64,000 nucleotides of DNA from contig NZ_VJOY01000002.1 of NCBI RefSeq assembly GCF_007109405.1, positions 186,001 through 250,000 on the forward strand, read 5' to 3'. The notes under the pieces were generated by a model that saw only the letters and a list, made by a program, of their open reading frames with translations, was not told the origin of the DNA and searched no databases. This document shows, one piece after another, positions 33,961 through 46,578 of the stretch; the stretch's first letter is position 1; each line of letters begins with the position of its first letter. Both the position numbers and the translations under genes were made by a program. Source of the DNA: Pseudomonas mangiferae. Its GTDB lineage: Bacteria > Pseudomonadota > Gammaproteobacteria > Pseudomonadales > Pseudomonadaceae.

Positions 33961-36900
33961 ATGACCCGCGCCGGCCGCCTGGCCCTGGGCGGGGTGCGCC
34001 TGAGCGTCGAGCTGGCGGCTCTGGCGCTGATCCTGCTGGCGCTCTATGTCAGCCTCGGCCGCGAGCTGGTGCCCCTGGTGGCCGGCTACCGCGACGACCT
34101 GCAGCAGGCCGCCCGCGATGCCCTGGACCAGCCGGTCGCCCTGGGTGAGTTGGAAGGACGCTGGAGCGGCCTGTCCCCCCTGCTGATTGCCCACGACGTG
34201 CAGGTGGGGGAGGGCGAGGACAGCGTGCGCCTGGAGCGGGTACGCCTGGTGCCGGCGCTGTGGGACAGCCTGCTGGCGTGGGAGCCGCGCATCGCCTCCC
34301 TGGAGCTGGAGGGGCTGCGCCTGCGGCTGCGGGAAAGCGCCGACGGCCGCTGGACCCTGGAAGGCCTGCCGCTCCACGACGACCAGCCGCCTCCGGACCC
34401 GGCCCGGGTGCTGCAGGCCCTGCGCAGCGTGGAGCGGGCATCGCTGCTGGACAGCCAGGTGACCCTGCTGCCCCACGACCGCGAGCTCGCTACCCTGACC
34501 TACGTCGACCTGACCCTCCACGGGGGCAGCGCCCGCCAGCGCCTCGATGGCCGCCTGACCCTGCCCGATGGTCAGCCCCTGGCGTTCAGCCTGCAGGCCA
34601 AGCTCGATCCCTCGGCCTGGAGCGACAGCGAGGCCGCCTTCTACCTGAGCCTGCCCCAGAGCGACTGGGCGCGCTGGCTACCGGCGCGTCTGAGTCGCGA
34701 CTGGCAGGTGGAGCGGCTGCAGGCGGGCGGCGAGTTCTGGCTCGACTGGAAGGCCGGCGAGGTGCAGCGGGCGGTGGCGCGCCTGCATGCGCCGGACCTG
34801 CGCGGCGCCAAGGCCGGCCGGCCGTTGCAGGCGCTGCAGGACGTGGCGGTGACCGCCTACCTGGAGCGGGCCCCGGACGGCTACCAGTTACTGCTGGATT
34901 CCCTCGCCGCCAGCCTCGGCGACACCCGCTGGGGACCGGTGCGGGTCGCCCTGCGGGAACAGCGAGAGACGCCCGAGGTACAGGGCGAATGGCAGGTCAG
35001 CGCCGACCGCCTGGACCTGCAACCCCTGTTGCCCCTGGTGCTGGCCCTGGCACCCCTGCCGGACGCCGCCGCCCAGGCCCTGTCAGCGCTGTCGCCCCGG
35101 GGCGGCCTGCGCAACCTCGACCTGAAATACCGGCCGCAACGGGACGGCGATCAGCGCCTGGCGTTCTCCGCCAACCTGGAGCGGGTCGGCTTCGCCGCCT
35201 ACCACGGCGCCCCGGCGGCGGAAAACGTCAGTGGCAGCATCACCGGCGACCTGGGCCGCGGCGAACTGCGCCTGGACAGCCAGGACTTCGGCCTGCACCT
35301 GAGCGAGCTGTTCCCCGCCCTGTGGCGCTACCGCGAGGCCCACGCGCGTCTGACCTGGCGCCTCGACGAGCAGGCCTTCACCCTTGTCAGCCCCTACCTG
35401 CAAGTGGTGGGCGACGAGGGCAAGGTGGCCGGCGACTTCCTGATCCGGCTGATGTTCGACCCAGCCGCCGAAGACTACATGGACCTGCGGGTCGGCCTGC
35501 GGGACGGCGATGCGCGCTACACCGAGAAGTACCTGCCCACCGTGTCCGGCGCCCTCAGTCCGGCCCTGGCCGACTGGCTGAAGGGCGCCATCAAGGGCGG
35601 GACGGTGGACCAGGGGTTCTTCCAGTACCAGGGCTCGCTGAACAAGGGCGCGCCGGAAACGGCCCGCTCCATCAGCCTGTTCTTCAAGGTGCACGACGCC
35701 GAACTGGCCTACCAGCCGGGCTGGCCCGCGCTGCGCGAGGCCCGGGGCGACGTGTTCGTCGAGGACAGCGGCGTGCGGGTGCGGGTACCGGAGGGGCGTA
35801 TCCTGGACAGCCGCGTGCGGGACGGCCGCGCCGACGTGCCCCTGGCGGGCGCCGGCGCGACGCCCCACCTGCTGCTGGACGCCGGCCTGGACAGCAGCGT
35901 CGGCGACGGCCTGAAGATCCTCCGGGAAGCGCCCCTGGGCCTCGCCGAGACGTTCGGTGGCTGGCAGGGGGACGGCGCCCTGGACGGCCGCCTGCGCCTG
36001 GACATTCCCCTCGGCGCCGGCCCGCCACCGGGCGTGGTGGTGGACTTCAAGGCGCAGAACGCCCGCCTCGCCCTCAGCACGCCGGACCTGGAGCTCAAGC
36101 AGATCAAGGGGGCCTTCCGCTACGACCTGGCCAGCGGCCTGAGTGCCCCGGATATCCGCGCCAAGGTGTTCGGCCGCGACGTGCGCGGCAAGGCCCTGGC
36201 CGAGGGCCGCGACGGCCAGGCCAAGACCCGGGTGCTGGCGGAGGGCACGGTGCCGCTGCCGACCCTCACCGCCTGGCTCGGCGTCGACCCGGCGCGGCCG
36301 CTGCCGGCGTCCGGCCTGTTGCCCTATCGCCTCGACCTGGTGCTGGGCGCCACCGGCAGCAATGCCTTGCAGGTGGACTCGGATCTCCATGGCATCGCCA
36401 TCGACCTGCCAGCGCCCTTCGGCAAGCCCACCGACGAACGCCGACCCAGCCAATGGCGGATGACCCTGGACGGCCCCGAGCGGCGTTACGGCCTGGACTA
36501 CCAGGGCCTCGCCAGCCTGGCCCTGGCGGCGCCGCCCGATCGCCTCGACGGCGCCCGCGGCGAGCTGCGCCTGGGGGGCGAGCCCGCCCGGCTGCCGGCG
36601 GACGGGCGCGGTATCTGGCTGCGCGGCCCCCTCAGTGAATTCGACCTGGACGCCTGGCAGGCGGCGCGCCAGCGCTACCTGGGTGCTGCCGCCGGCGGCG
36701 ACACCGGCGGCAGCGGCCTCGCCAGCGATGGCCAGCCCCTGGCCGGCGTGCAGGTGCAGATCGCCCATTTCAAGGGCTTCGGCCAGGACCTGGACAACCT
36801 CGGCATCGACCTCACCCGCGCCCAGGCGGGCTGGCGCCTGGGGGTGGACAGCGCCTTCCTGCAGGGCCGTATCCAGTTGCCCGACGCCCGCAGCACGCCC

Positions 36901-37827
36901 ATCGACGTGGACCTGCAGCACCTGCGCCTGCCCAAGCCCCCCAGCGACGACGCCGCGGCAGACGCCACCCCCGACCCGCTGCAGCACGTCGATCCCCACG
37001 ACCTGCCACCGCTGAACGTGCGCATCGCCGAGGTGGCCCTGGGCGACGAATCCCTGGGCGCCTGGGCATTCAAGTCGCGGCCCATCGCCAAGGGCGCGCT
37101 GTTCAGCGACATCGACCTGCTGCTCAAAGGCATGCACCTGACCGGCAGTGCCGGCTGGGAGGGCAGCCCCGGCGCCACCGCGTCCTGGTATCAGGGGCGG
37201 CTGGACGGCAAGAACCTGGCCGACGTGCTGCTGGCCTGGAAATTCGCGCCCTCGGCCACCAGCGAGCGCTTCCGCCTGGACGTGGACGGCCGCTGGCCCG
37301 GCTCGCCGGCCTGGGTGAGTCTGAAGCGTTTCTCCGGCTCCCTGGACGCCACCCTGCACAACGGCCGCTTCGTCGAGGTAGAGGGCGGCGCCCAGGCCCT
37401 GCGGGTGTTCGGCCTGCTCAATTTCAACTCCATCGGCCGCCGCCTGCGACTGGACTTCTCCGACCTGCTGAACCGGGGCCTGGCCTACGACCGGGTCAAG
37501 GGCTTGCTGGTGGGCAGCGAGGGGGTCTACGTGACCCGCTCGCCCATCGTCCTGGAAGGCCCCTCCAGCGGGCTGGAAATGGACGGCACCCTGGACCTGG
37601 CCAACGACCGGATCGACGCCAAGCTGCGGGTGAGCCTGCCTATCACCAACAACCTGCCCATCGCTGCGTTGATCGTCGGCGCCCCTGCCATCGGCGGGGC
37701 GTTGTTCGTGGTGGACAAGCTGCTGGGCGACAAGGTGGCCCGTTTCGCCAGTGTGCAGTACCGTGTGGAAGGGCCCTGGCAGAGCCCGGAAATCCAGCTG
37801 ATCAAACCCTTCGACCGGGGCCGCTGA
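33961..37827 (+). CDS. yhdP: YhdP-like AsmA-family envelope protein (lipid transport)
   Basis: 1288-residue protein with one N-terminal membrane helix (about residues 15-35) and a very long periplasmic beta-rich part ending in an AsmA-like C-terminal domain ([22 protein letters not shown]). In E. coli, YhdP, TamB and YdbH together move phospholipids to the outer membrane through a hydrophobic groove. The length matches the family. The gene lies 36 nt after rng and 71 nt before the nitrilase-like gene, part of a conserved block. Confidence 0.92.
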   Translation: MTRAGRLALGGVRLSVELAALALILLALYVSLGRELVPLVAGYRDDLQQAARDALDQPVALGELEGRWSGLSPLLIAHDVQVGEGEDSVRLERVRLVPALWDSLLAWEPRIASLELEGLRLRLRESADGRWTLEGLPLHDDQPPPDPARVLQALRSVERASLLDSQVTLLPHDRELATLTYVDLTLHGGSARQRLDGRLTLPDGQPLAFSLQAKLDPSAWSDSEAAFYLSLPQSDWARWLPARLSRDWQVERLQAGGEFWLDWKAGEVQRAVARLHAPDLRGAKAGRPLQALQDVAVTAYLERAPDGYQLLLDSLAASLGDTRWGPVRVALREQRETPEVQGEWQVSADRLDLQPLLPLVLALAPLPDAAAQALSALSPRGGLRNLDLKYRPQRDGDQRLAFSANLERVGFAAYHGAPAAENVSGSITGDLGRGELRLDSQDFGLHLSELFPALWRYREAHARLTWRLDEQAFTLVSPYLQVVGDEGKVAGDFLIRLMFDPAAEDYMDLRVGLRDGDARYTEKYLPTVSGALSPALADWLKGAIKGGTVDQGFFQYQGSLNKGAPETARSISLFFKVHDAELAYQPGWPALREARGDVFVEDSGVRVRVPEGRILDSRVRDGRADVPLAGAGATPHLLLDAGLDSSVGDGLKILREAPLGLAETFGGWQGDGALDGRLRLDIPLGAGPPPGVVVDFKAQNARLALSTPDLELKQIKGAFRYDLASGLSAPDIRAKVFGRDVRGKALAEGRDGQAKTRVLAEGTVPLPTLTAWLGVDPARPLPASGLLPYRLDLVLGATGSNALQVDSDLHGIAIDLPAPFGKPTDERRPSQWRMTLDGPERRYGLDYQGLASLALAAPPDRLDGARGELRLGGEPARLPADGRGIWLRGPLSEFDLDAWQAARQRYLGAAAGGDTGGSGLASDGQPLAGVQVQIAHFKGFGQDLDNLGIDLTRAQAGWRLGVDSAFLQGRIQLPDARSTPIDVDLQHLRLPKPPSDDAAADATPDPLQHVDPHDLPPLNVRIAEVALGDESLGAWAFKSRPIAKGALFSDIDLLLKGMHLTGSAGWEGSPGATASWYQGRLDGKNLADVLLAWKFAPSATSERFRLDVDGRWPGSPAWVSLKRFSGSLDATLHNGRFVEVEGGAQALRVFGLLNFNSIGRRLRLDFSDLLNRGLAYDRVKGLLVGSEGVYVTRSPIVLEGPSSGLEMDGTLDLANDRIDAKLRVSLPITNNLPIAALIVGAPAIGGALFVVDKLLGDKVARFASVQYRVEGPWQSPEIQLIKPFDRGR

Positions 37828-37898
37828 GCGGCTTCGGTATCCCCGCCGCGCGGGTACCGGTTCTCCCGGCGCCGCGCGGCCCTCGTCGGAGCGCCTCC

Positions 37899-38762
37899 AT
37901 GAATATCGCCGTGATCCAGATGGTCAGCCAGGACGACGTGACTGCCAATCTCGCCCGCGCCGGCCAATTGCTGGAGCGCGCGGCCGCCGAGGGCGCGCGC
38001 CTGGCGGTGCTGCCGGAAAACTTCGCCGCCATGGGCCGGCGCGACCTCGCCGACCTGGGCCGCGCCGAGGCCCGGGGCGAGGGACCGATCCTGCCCTGGT
38101 TGAAACAGCGCGCCCGCGACCTCAGGTTATGGATCGTGGCCGGCACGTTGCCGCTGCCGCCGGACGGGCAACCGGAGGCCCGCGCCCACGCTTGCTCCCT
38201 GCTGGTGGACGACCGGGGCGAGCGGGTGGCGCGCTACGACAAGCTGCACCTGTTCGACGTGGACGTCGCCGACAGCCGCGGGCGCTATCGCGAGTCGGAC
38301 GACTATGCTTTCGGAAATCGCGTGGTGGTGGCGGACACGCCAGTGGGGCGGCTGGGACTGACGGTCTGTTACGACTTGCGCTTCCCGGAGTTGTACACCG
38401 CGCTGCGCGAAGCCGGCGCCGAGCTGATCACGGCGCCCTCGGCCTTCACCGCCGTCACCGGCGCGGCGCACTGGCAGGTGCTGGTGCGGGCGCGGGCCAT
38501 CGAGACCCAGTGCTACCTGCTGGCCGCGGGGCAGGGCGGGCTTCACCCCGGCGGCCGCGAGACTTTCGGCCACTCGGCGATCGTCGATCCCTGGGGCCGG
38601 GTGCTCGCCGAGCAGGCCCAGGGCGAGGCGGTCCTGCTGGCTCGCGTGGACGCCGCCGAGCAAGCGGCGATCCGGCAGCGCATGCCGGTCGCCGGCCATC
38701 GAAGATTCACCGCATCGGCCGATCCCCGGCCGATGGCAACGAAACGGGACCCGGATTCATGA
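37899..38762 (+). CDS. Carbon-nitrogen hydrolase (nitrilase superfamily, Nit-like amidase)
   Basis: 287-residue enzyme with the Glu-Lys-Cys triad: E40 in [11 protein letters not shown]115 in [11 protein letters not shown] and C157 in [13 protein letters not shown]. The [11 protein letters not shown] block is characteristic of the Nit1/Nit2 branch. Some members of that branch repair deaminated glutathione or act as omega-amidase. Either activity is plausible here; I cannot tell which. The stop overlaps the tldD start (ATGA), so the pair is coupled. Confidence 0.92.
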   Translation: MNIAVIQMVSQDDVTANLARAGQLLERAAAEGARLAVLPENFAAMGRRDLADLGRAEARGEGPILPWLKQRARDLRLWIVAGTLPLPPDGQPEARAHACSLLVDDRGERVARYDKLHLFDVDVADSRGRYRESDDYAFGNRVVVADTPVGRLGLTVCYDLRFPELYTALREAGAELITAPSAFTAVTGAAHWQVLVRARAIETQCYLLAAGQGGLHPGGRETFGHSAIVDPWGRVLAEQAQGEAVLLARVDAAEQAAIRQRMPVAGHRRFTASADPRPMATKRDPDS

Positions 38763-40216
38763 GCGATCTGTTGTTAACCGTCGGCGAGCATCTGCTGGCC
38801 CCGGGCGAATTGAGTATCGAGGCGCTGCCGGCGTTCCTCGGCGATCTGGCCGGGCCGGGCATCGACGCCGCCGACCTGTATTTCCAGAGCCAGATATCCG
38901 AGACCTGGGTGCTGGAGGACGGCATCGTCAAGGACGGCAGCTTCAACCTGGACCAGGGGGTCGGCGTGCGGGCGCAGTCCGGTGAAAAGACCGGGTTCGC
39001 CTACAGCAACGCCATCACCGCCGAGGCCCTGAGCCAGGCGGCGCGGGCCGCGCGCTCCATCGCCCGCACCGGGCAGAGCGGCACGGTCCGGGCGTTCGCC
39101 CGCCCGGGCTTCACCCCGCTGTATGCGCCGGACAACCCCCTGGACGTGCTGGCGCGCGCGGAGAAGGTCGAACTGCTCAAGCGCATCGACGTCGCCACCC
39201 GCGCCCTCGACCCGCGCATCAAGCAGGTCACGGTCAGCCTCTCCGGCGTCTGGGAGCGCATCCTGGTGGCCGCCGCGGATGGCGGCCTGGGGGCGGACAT
39301 CCGGCCGCTGGTGCGCTTCAACGTCAGCGTGATCGTCGAGCAGAACGGTCGCCGCGAGCGCGGTGGCCACGGCGGCGGCGCCCGCACCGACTACCGCTAT
39401 TTCCTGGAGCAGGACGCCAACGGCGAGGAGCGGGCCATGAGCTACGCCCGCGAGGCCTTGCGCCAGGCGCTGGTCAACCTGGAGGCGGTTCCCGCACCGG
39501 CCGGCACCCTGCCGGTGGTGATGGGCGCCGGCTGGTCCGGGGTGCTGCTGCACGAGGCGGTGGGGCACGGCCTGGAAGGCGACTTCAACCGCAAGGGCAG
39601 CTCCGCCTACAGCGGCCGGGTCGGCGACAAGGTGGCGTCCAGCCTCTGCACCATCGTCGACGACGGCACCCTGCCGGGGCGCCGCGGCTCCCTGAGCATG
39701 GACGACGAGGGCACACCGACCCAGTGCACCACGCTGATCGAGAACGGCGTGCTCAAGGGCTACATGCAGGACAAACTCAATGCGCGCCTGATGGGCGCGG
39801 CCCGGACCGGCAATGGCCGTCGCGAATCCTACGCCCACCTGCCCATGCCGCGGATGACCAACACCTACATGCTGGCCGGGCAGAGCGAACCGGAGGAAAT
39901 CATCGCCTCGGTAAAGCGGGGCATCTACTGCGCCAACCTGGGTGGCGGCCAGGTGGACATCACCAGTGGCAAGTTCGTCTTTTCCACCAGCGAGGCTTAC
40001 CTGATCGAGGACGGGCGGATCACCGCTCCGGTGAAGGGCGCGACCCTGATCGGCAACGGGCCGGAGGCCATGAGCCAGGTGTCCATGGTGGGCAACGATC
40101 TGGCCCTGGACAGCGGCGTGGGAACCTGTGGCAAGGATGGGCAATCGGTGCCGGTGGGCGTGGGTCAGCCGACCCTGAAGATCGACGCCATCACCGTCGG
40201 CGGAACGGGCACCTGA
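38759..40216 (+). CDS. tldD: Metalloprotease TldD
   Basis: 485-residue zinc protease subunit with the HExxxH motif [11 protein letters not shown] (H265 to H270). TldD forms a heterodimer with PmbA/TldE that digests unfolded peptides. In E. coli it removes leaders of modified peptides such as microcin B17 and degrades the antitoxin CcdA. The ATG overlaps the preceding stop by 4 bp. Its partner pmbA is in the window, separated by darP on the other strand. It is a housekeeping gene, but could serve as leader protease for the peptide at 10338-10520 (inference). Confidence 0.97.
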   Translation: MSDLLLTVGEHLLAPGELSIEALPAFLGDLAGPGIDAADLYFQSQISETWVLEDGIVKDGSFNLDQGVGVRAQSGEKTGFAYSNAITAEALSQAARAARSIARTGQSGTVRAFARPGFTPLYAPDNPLDVLARAEKVELLKRIDVATRALDPRIKQVTVSLSGVWERILVAAADGGLGADIRPLVRFNVSVIVEQNGRRERGGHGGGARTDYRYFLEQDANGEERAMSYAREALRQALVNLEAVPAPAGTLPVVMGAGWSGVLLHEAVGHGLEGDFNRKGSSAYSGRVGDKVASSLCTIVDDGTLPGRRGSLSMDDEGTPTQCTTLIENGVLKGYMQDKLNARLMGAARTGNGRRESYAHLPMPRMTNTYMLAGQSEPEEIIASVKRGIYCANLGGGQVDITSGKFVFSTSEAYLIEDGRITAPVKGATLIGNGPEAMSQVSMVGNDLALDSGVGTCGKDGQSVPVGVGQPTLKIDAITVGGTGT

Positions 40217-40229
40217 GGCACGGTGCCCG
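40206..40229. terminator. Hairpin overlapping the tldD stop, between convergent tldD and darP
   Basis: CGGGCACC (40206-40213) pairs with GGTGCCCG (40222-40229) over an 8-nt loop that contains the tldD stop codon. The intergenic gap is only 21 nt, so this is the only obvious candidate for ending both convergent transcripts. No T-run is present. Confidence 0.35.
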
Positions 40230-40237
40230 GCGAGGGG

Positions 40238-40759
40238 TCAGCGCAGGCCGCGCTTGGCCTCGTCCAGTTCCCGCAGGTACTTGAACAGCTTGCGGGCGGC
40301 GGCAGGGGGCTTGTCCTGGGCGGCCTCGTGCTGGGCCTGGCGGGTCAGCTGGCGCAGGTGCTGGCGGTCCGACTCGGGGTACTCGGTGAAGAACGCATCC
40401 AGGGCCGCGTCGCTGCCTTCCAGCAGCCGGTCGCGCCAGCGCTCCAGGGCGTGGAAGCGCTCGTTGTACTGGCGGGTGGAGGCGTCCAACTGGTCTACCA
40501 GGGCGAGGATCGCCTCGATGTCCTGGTCGCGCATCAGCTTGCCGATGTACTGGATGTGGCGCTTGCGAGCGATGTGGGCCTTGTGTTTCGGCGCGTCCTC
40601 CAGGGCCCGGCGCAGGGCGTCGCTCAGAGGCAGGCGCGCCAGCAGGTCGGGCTTGAGGGTCGTCAGGCGTTCGCCCAGTTCCTGCAGGGCATGCAGCTCA
40701 CGCTTGACCTGGGATTTGCTCTTCTCGCCGGAGAAGTCGTCGTCGAGGTAATCAGACAT
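40238..40759 (-). CDS. darP: Ribosome-associated protein DarP (YjgA)
   Basis: 173-residue, highly charged helical protein of the YjgA/DUF615 family. It associates with 50S precursors and aids late assembly in E. coli. [19 protein letters not shown] at the N-terminus and [14 protein letters not shown] are the family hallmarks. I place the start at 40759 (MSDYLDDDF); an in-frame upstream ATG adds unrelated sequence. It is on the minus strand between tldD and pmbA, the usual gammaproteobacterial arrangement. Confidence 0.94.
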   Translation of the reverse strand: MSDYLDDDFSGEKSKSQVKRELHALQELGERLTTLKPDLLARLPLSDALRRALEDAPKHKAHIARKRHIQYIGKLMRDQDIEAILALVDQLDASTRQYNERFHALERWRDRLLEGSDAALDAFFTEYPESDRQHLRQLTRQAQHEAAQDKPPAAARKLFKYLRELDEAKRGLR

Positions 40760-40855
40760 GGGGACGGTCCAAAGGAAAACGTCGCCATGATAGCAGCAGG
40801 TCGTGGACCGCAGGGGCGAGCGCCCCGCCGCCCGCGGCCGCAAACGGGAGTTCAC

Positions 40856-42199
40856 ATGAGTTCAGTCGAGAATATCGGGCCCCAGGCCTTGCCGGACTTG
40901 CAGGAGCAGGTGGAGCGGATCATCGCCGAGGCGGCCCGGCAAGGCGCCAGTGCCTGCGAAGTGGCGGTGTCCCTGGAGCAGGGGCTGTCCACCTCGGTGC
41001 GCCAGCGCGAAGTGGAGACGGTCGAATTCAACCGCGACCAGGGCTTCGGCATCACCCTCTACCTCGGCCAACGCAAGGGCTCGGCCAGTACGTCGGCGTC
41101 CGGCGACGCGGCGATCCGGGAAACCGTGGCCGCCGCCCTGGCGATCGCCCAGCACGCGTCCGAGGATGAGTCCGCCGGCCTGGCCGAGCCGTCGTTGATG
41201 GCCCGCGACCTGCCGGAGCTGGACCTGTACCACCCCTGGGCGATCACCCCGGAGCGGGCCATCGAGCTGGCCCTGGCCTGCGAGGCGGCCGCCCTCGATA
41301 CCGATGCCCGGCTCAAGGCCGATGGCACCAGCCTGAGCACCCATCAGGGCTGCCGCGTATACGGCAACAGTCACGGTTTCGTCGGGGGCTATGCCAGCAC
41401 CCGTCACAGCCTGAGCTGCGTGATGATCGCCGAGCAGGACGGGCAGATGCAGCGCGATTACTGGTACGACATCAACCGCCAGGGCGAGGCCCTGGCCGAT
41501 CCCGCCCACATCGGCCGGCACGCCGCCGAGCGCAGCGTTCGGCGCCTGGGCGCGCGACCGGTTCCCACCTGCGAGGTGCCGGTGCTGTTCTGCCCGGAAC
41601 TGGCCACCGGCCTGATCGGCCATTTCCTTTCGGCGGTCTCCGGCGGCAGCCTGTACCGCAAGACCTCGTTCCTCGAAGGCACCCTCGGGCAGCAGCTGTT
41701 CCCGTCCTGGCTGACCCTCGACGAGCGCCCCCACATCCCCCGCGCCCTCGGCAGCGCCGCGTTCGACGCCGACGGGCTGGCCACCTACGCCAAGCCGTTC
41801 GTCAAGGACGGCGAGCTGGTGTCCTACGTACTGGGCACCTATTCGGGCCGCAAGCTGGGCATGCCCAGCACCGCCAACTCCGGCGGCGTGCACAACCTGC
41901 ACGTGAGCCATGGTGATGACGACCTCGACGCACTGGTGAAGCGCATGGGCCGCGGCCTGCTGGTCACCGAACTGATGGGGCACGGCCTCAACCTGGTGAC
42001 CGGTGATTACTCACGGGGCGCGGGCGGCTACTGGGTGGAAAACGGCGAGATCCAGTTCCCGGTTCAGGAAGTGACCATCGCCGGCAATCTGAGGGACATG
42101 TTCAGGCAGATCGTCGCCATCGGCAGCGACGTGGAGTGGCGCAGCAACATCCGCACCGGTTCGATCCTCATCGAGCGCATGACCGTCGCCGGCCGCTGA
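40856..42199 (+). CDS. pmbA: Metalloprotease subunit PmbA (TldE)
   Basis: 447-residue non-catalytic partner of TldD; it lacks the HExxxH motif and shapes the substrate channel. [19 protein letters not shown] and [33 protein letters not shown] are strongly conserved in PmbA. The ATG at 40856 was chosen for the family length. Together with TldD it is required for microcin B17 maturation in E. coli. Downstream lies the Fur-controlled fagA region. Confidence 0.96.
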   Translation: MSSVENIGPQALPDLQEQVERIIAEAARQGASACEVAVSLEQGLSTSVRQREVETVEFNRDQGFGITLYLGQRKGSASTSASGDAAIRETVAAALAIAQHASEDESAGLAEPSLMARDLPELDLYHPWAITPERAIELALACEAAALDTDARLKADGTSLSTHQGCRVYGNSHGFVGGYASTRHSLSCVMIAEQDGQMQRDYWYDINRQGEALADPAHIGRHAAERSVRRLGARPVPTCEVPVLFCPELATGLIGHFLSAVSGGSLYRKTSFLEGTLGQQLFPSWLTLDERPHIPRALGSAAFDADGLATYAKPFVKDGELVSYVLGTYSGRKLGMPSTANSGGVHNLHVSHGDDDLDALVKRMGRGLLVTELMGHGLNLVTGDYSRGAGGYWVENGEIQFPVQEVTIAGNLRDMFRQIVAIGSDVEWRSNIRTGSILIERMTVAGR

Positions 42200-42407
42200 G
42201 CCGCGATCAATCGCTGGCGCCCGGGGCAGGGTGCCAGCGCATCCCCCTCCATCCCCGGTAGGTGCGGGCGTCTGGCCTGAGCGCCTCGGTAACCTCATCC
42301 ACTCGCAGTCATGACAGGTGTGTCTTCAGGCGCCTGTGCCTCTTTCCATCGGTATGAATTGTCCTCGGGCTAGGCTGCCCTGGCGCGAACGCCTGCACAC
42401 GAAATAA

Positions 42408-42449
42408 ATTCTTGATTATCATTACCGATTAAGAATAATTATCAGTATC
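42408..42449. promoter_or_regulatory. Two tandem Fur boxes upstream of fagA
   Basis: Compared with the 19-bp palindrome GATAATGATTATCATTATC, the sequence at 42408-42426 matches at 14 positions and that at 42431-42449 at 15. They lie in an AT-rich island 22-63 bp before the fagA start, in otherwise GC-rich DNA. Iron-loaded Fur should repress the fagA-fumC-sodA operon here, as established in P. aeruginosa. Confidence 0.85.
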
Positions 42450-42470
42450 ACTGCAGGATGGTGCCCTCTC

Positions 42471-42838
42471 ATGCGCAAGCTGCCCTCCCTCGATCACTGG
42501 TACTGGATGAAAGCCCGCATTCGTTGCGCGCTGGCGGCAGACGAACCGCGGTTAATCCGCCGTTTCATCAGCGAAAGCGATGCCATGGTGCATTGCGGGT
42601 TGCTGGACGACTGGCGGGCCGGCGAGGGCGCCTTCCGCCTGTTTCTGGACACTGCTACCGACACCGCCTTGCCTTGGCATTGGCGCTGCCTGTGCCTGGA
42701 CCACGCCTACCGCCCCCTCGACGCCCTGCAGCGCCTGGCCACCGACGCCGGGCGGCGGCTGCGCTTGAGCCAGCTCAACCGGCAGCTGGCCATGACGGTG
42801 CTGGCGCCGTCTCTCATCTACAGCGAAAGGAACCTCTC

Positions 42839-42842
<4 letters not shown>
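42471..42842 (+). CDS. fagA: FagA, Fur-associated small protein
   Basis: 123-residue protein found almost only before fumC and sodA in pseudomonads. It has no signal peptide or known domain, and is rich in Trp, Leu and Arg (for example HWYWMKARIRCALAADEPRL). Its biochemical role is unknown. The stop overlaps the fumC start (ATGA), and AGGATGG lies upstream of the ATG. Two Fur boxes precede it, so it should be expressed under iron starvation as the first gene of the operon. Confidence 0.9.
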
Positions 42843-44215
<1,373 letters not shown>

Positions 44216-44280
44216 CACCGGCCGTTCCACGCGCCGGCCCGGGGGCCGGCGTCCCATTCCCCCTCAACCCGGAGCTGGCC

Positions 44281-44721
44281 ATGGAACACTGGAAACGCAC
44301 CATCGAAGCAGGCAACCACTGTTTCGCCGCGGGCAACTGGGTCGAGGCCCGGGAGCATTACCTCCAGGCCCTGGCGCTCGCCCAGGTGCTCTACCAGCGC
44401 TGGGCGGACGCCGACGCTGCGGTCGCCGCGTTCGTCGTGTCCCACCACAACCTGGCCGACCTGCACCTGTGCCTCGGCCAGCCGGAAGAAACTGCCGAGT
44501 ACCTCTGCGCCAGCCACGAGCGACTGTTGCAGAGCGTCGCCGACGAGACCCTGCCCCAGGCGCTGCGCGACGCGGCCCTGCGGCACAGCCGCACCACCTA
44601 CCTGGAATTGCTGCAGTTCATCGGCGAGCACGGCGCCTATCCCCGTACCGAGCGGCTGCTGGGGCAACCGGTTCCCGGCTCGCCGCGCACCGCGCCCGCC
44701 ACCTCCCGCCGCTATCACTGA
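44281..44721 (+). CDS. Small TPR-like protein of the fagA-fumC-sodA operon
   Basis: 146-residue soluble helical protein without a named function. Two antiparallel helix pairs resembling TPR units are visible (GNHCFAAGNWVEAREHYLQALALA and AAFVVSHHNLADLHLCLGQPEETAEYL). A Pro/Arg-rich tail ends in RRYH. It lies 65 nt after fumC and 9 nt before sodA, a position also occupied by a hypothetical gene in P. aeruginosa. It may be a chaperone or adaptor for metal loading (pure inference). Iron-responsive expression is expected. Confidence 0.82.
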   Translation: MEHWKRTIEAGNHCFAAGNWVEAREHYLQALALAQVLYQRWADADAAVAAFVVSHHNLADLHLCLGQPEETAEYLCASHERLLQSVADETLPQALRDAALRHSRTTYLELLQFIGEHGAYPRTERLLGQPVPGSPRTAPATSRRYH

Positions 44722-44730
44722 GGAGTCACC

Positions 44731-45342
44731 ATGCCTTACGTCCTGCCCGAGTTGCCCTACGCCTACAACGCCCTGGAGCCGCACATCGATGCGCAGACCA
44801 TGGAAATCCACTACACCAAGCACCACCAGACCTACGTCAACAACCTGAATGCCGCGCTGGACGGGAATCCCCTGGCCGAACGTCCGGTGGAGGAGCTGCT
44901 GACGCGGCTGGCGGAGCTGCCCGACGGCGTGCGCGGTGCAGTGGTCAACAATGGCGGCGGCCATGCCAACCACTCGCTGTTCTGGCGCGTCATGTCGCCC
45001 CAGGGCGGCGGCCAGCCCCAGGGCCAGGTGGCGAGCGCCATCGAGACCGAACTGGGCGGGTTCGAGGCGTTCAAGGATGCGTTTACCAAGGCCGCGTTGA
45101 CCCGCTTCGGCAGTGGCTGGGCCTGGCTCAGCGTGACGCCGCAGAAGACCCTGGTGGTGGAAAGCAGCGGTAACCAGGACAGCCCGCTGATGCACGGCAA
45201 CACGCCGATCCTCGGGCTGGATGTCTGGGAACACGCCTACTACCTGCGCTACCAGAACCGCCGGCCGGAATACATCGCGGCGTTCTACAACGTCATCGAC
45301 TGGGCCGAAGTGGAGCGACGCTACCGCGACGCGGTGGCATGA
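44731..45342 (+). CDS. sodA: Manganese superoxide dismutase
   Basis: 203-residue Fe/Mn-type superoxide dismutase. Mn preference is suggested by [20 protein letters not shown] and [19 protein letters not shown], as opposed to the iron-type pattern. It removes superoxide when iron shortage limits the iron enzyme, in agreement with the upstream Fur boxes. The stop codon overlaps the ATG of the ZIP transporter gene by 4 bp. The ribosome binding site GAGGAG precedes the start. Confidence 0.97.
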   Translation: MPYVLPELPYAYNALEPHIDAQTMEIHYTKHHQTYVNNLNAALDGNPLAERPVEELLTRLAELPDGVRGAVVNNGGGHANHSLFWRVMSPQGGGQPQGQVASAIETELGGFEAFKDAFTKAALTRFGSGWAWLSVTPQKTLVVESSGNQDSPLMHGNTPILGLDVWEHAYYLRYQNRRPEYIAAFYNVIDWAEVERRYRDAVA

Positions 45343-46280
45343 GCTCGCCGAACCAAGCTCCGGCCAGCGCTGTCAGGATTCTCATGAATACATTTCCCTT
45401 CAGCGTGTCCGGGCAGCGTGCCGGTCGCTACGCGATCGGCCTGTGCGTGGTGCTGTCCGCCCTGGCCTGGTTGCTGATGCAGAACCGTGCCGCAGTGCTG
45501 CCCATGGTCGAGGCGCCCATCTGGCATGCCCTACGGGGCGGCGTGCTGTGTGCGCTGGGCACCGCGCTGGGCGCAGTGCCAGTGCTGTTCCTGCGGGGGC
45601 TGTCCCAGCGGCTGAGCGACATGCTGCTGGGCTTCGGGGGCGGCGTGATGCTGGCGGCCACCGTCTTCTCGCTGCTGATGCCAGCCCTGAATTCGGCCAA
45701 GGACCTGGGTTTTTCCGCCTGGGGCGCGGGCTTCCTGGCCAGCTTCGGGCTGCTGCTGGGGGCTACCATCCTGTTCGGCCTGGGCCGGCTGTTGCCCCAG
45801 CAGCCGCTGGTAGTGGGGGAGGGGAGCGACCGTCAGACCCTGGCGCCGCGTATCCTGCTGTTCGTGGTGGCAATCGTTCTGCACAACATCCCGGAAGGCA
45901 TGGCCGTGGGGGTCTCGGCGGGTGCCGGGCTGCCCGGCTCGGACAGCCTGGCCCTGGGCATTGCCCTGCAGGATTTGCCGGAAGGCCTGATCATCTCGCT
46001 GGTGCTGGTGGGGGCGGGTATGTCCCGGGGCAAGGCCTTGCTGATCGGCGCTGCGTCGGGGCTGGTGGAGCCGGTGGCCGCGGTGGTCTGCGCCTGGCTG
46101 GTGGGTGTGTCCGCCACCGTGCTGCCCTGGGGGCTGTCGCTGGCGGCGGGGGCCATGCTCTTCGCCGTCACCCACGAGATCATTCCGGAGTCCCATGCCA
46201 AGGGCCACGCCACCGAGGCCAGCCTGGGGCTGGCAGCGGGGTTCTGCCTGATGATGGTGATGGATACCGCGTTGGGTTGA
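45339..46280 (+). CDS. ZIP-family divalent metal transporter
   Basis: 313-residue membrane protein with eight predicted helices. The metal-binding helix motifs are [17 protein letters not shown] and [21 protein letters not shown] proteins import zinc, iron or manganese. Following sodA directly (ATGA overlap), manganese supply for the enzyme is a plausible role (inference). A second possible start at 45384 ([10 protein letters not shown]) has AGGA six bases upstream and would shorten the protein by 15 residues. It ends 9 nt from the convergent ptsO gene. Confidence 0.9.
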   Translation: MSSPNQAPASAVRILMNTFPFSVSGQRAGRYAIGLCVVLSALAWLLMQNRAAVLPMVEAPIWHALRGGVLCALGTALGAVPVLFLRGLSQRLSDMLLGFGGGVMLAATVFSLLMPALNSAKDLGFSAWGAGFLASFGLLLGATILFGLGRLLPQQPLVVGEGSDRQTLAPRILLFVVAIVLHNIPEGMAVGVSAGAGLPGSDSLALGIALQDLPEGLIISLVLVGAGMSRGKALLIGAASGLVEPVAAVVCAWLVGVSATVLPWGLSLAAGAMLFAVTHEIIPESHAKGHATEASLGLAAGFCLMMVMDTALG

Positions 46281-46289
46281 GGCGGGGCC

Positions 46290-46562
46290 TCACTCGCCTT
46301 CGTCGAAGCGGTTGTTGATCAGCTCGACCAGGGCGGCCAGGGCGTCGTCCGCCTGGTCGCCCTCGGCTTGCAGCTGCAACGAGGTGCCCTTGCCCGCGGC
46401 CAGCATCATCACCGCCATGATGCTCTTGCCGTCCACCAGGGAGTCCACCGAGCGCCCGACCCTGACCTGGCACGGAAAGCGACCGGCGACGCCTACGAAC
46501 TTGGCTGCGGCGCGTGCATGCAGGCCGAGTTTGTTGATGATGAGGATTTCGCAGGCGGGCAT
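46290..46562 (-). CDS. ptsO: HPr-like phosphocarrier NPr of the nitrogen PTS
   Basis: 90-residue phosphocarrier. Phospho-acceptor H15 is in NKLGLHARAAAKFV, and the regulatory-serine region reads VDGKSIMAVMMLAAGKG. It receives phosphate from EI-Ntr (PtsP) and passes it to PtsN. The start at 46562 (MPACEILI) gives the family length. It is the last gene of the ptsN-rapZ-ptsO group downstream of rpoN, a conserved arrangement. Confidence 0.96.
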   Translation of the reverse strand: MPACEILIINKLGLHARAAAKFVGVAGRFPCQVRVGRSVDSLVDGKSIMAVMMLAAGKGTSLQLQAEGDQADDALAALVELINNRFDEGE

Positions 46563-46578
46563 CGCGGCTTCATTCCTT

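Noticed and set aside
45339-45383. Extra N-terminal 15 residues of the ZIP transporter treated as a separate small gene
   Set aside because: It is in frame with the transporter and overlaps the sodA stop by ATGA, a common coupling pattern in this operon. It is only a start-site ambiguity.
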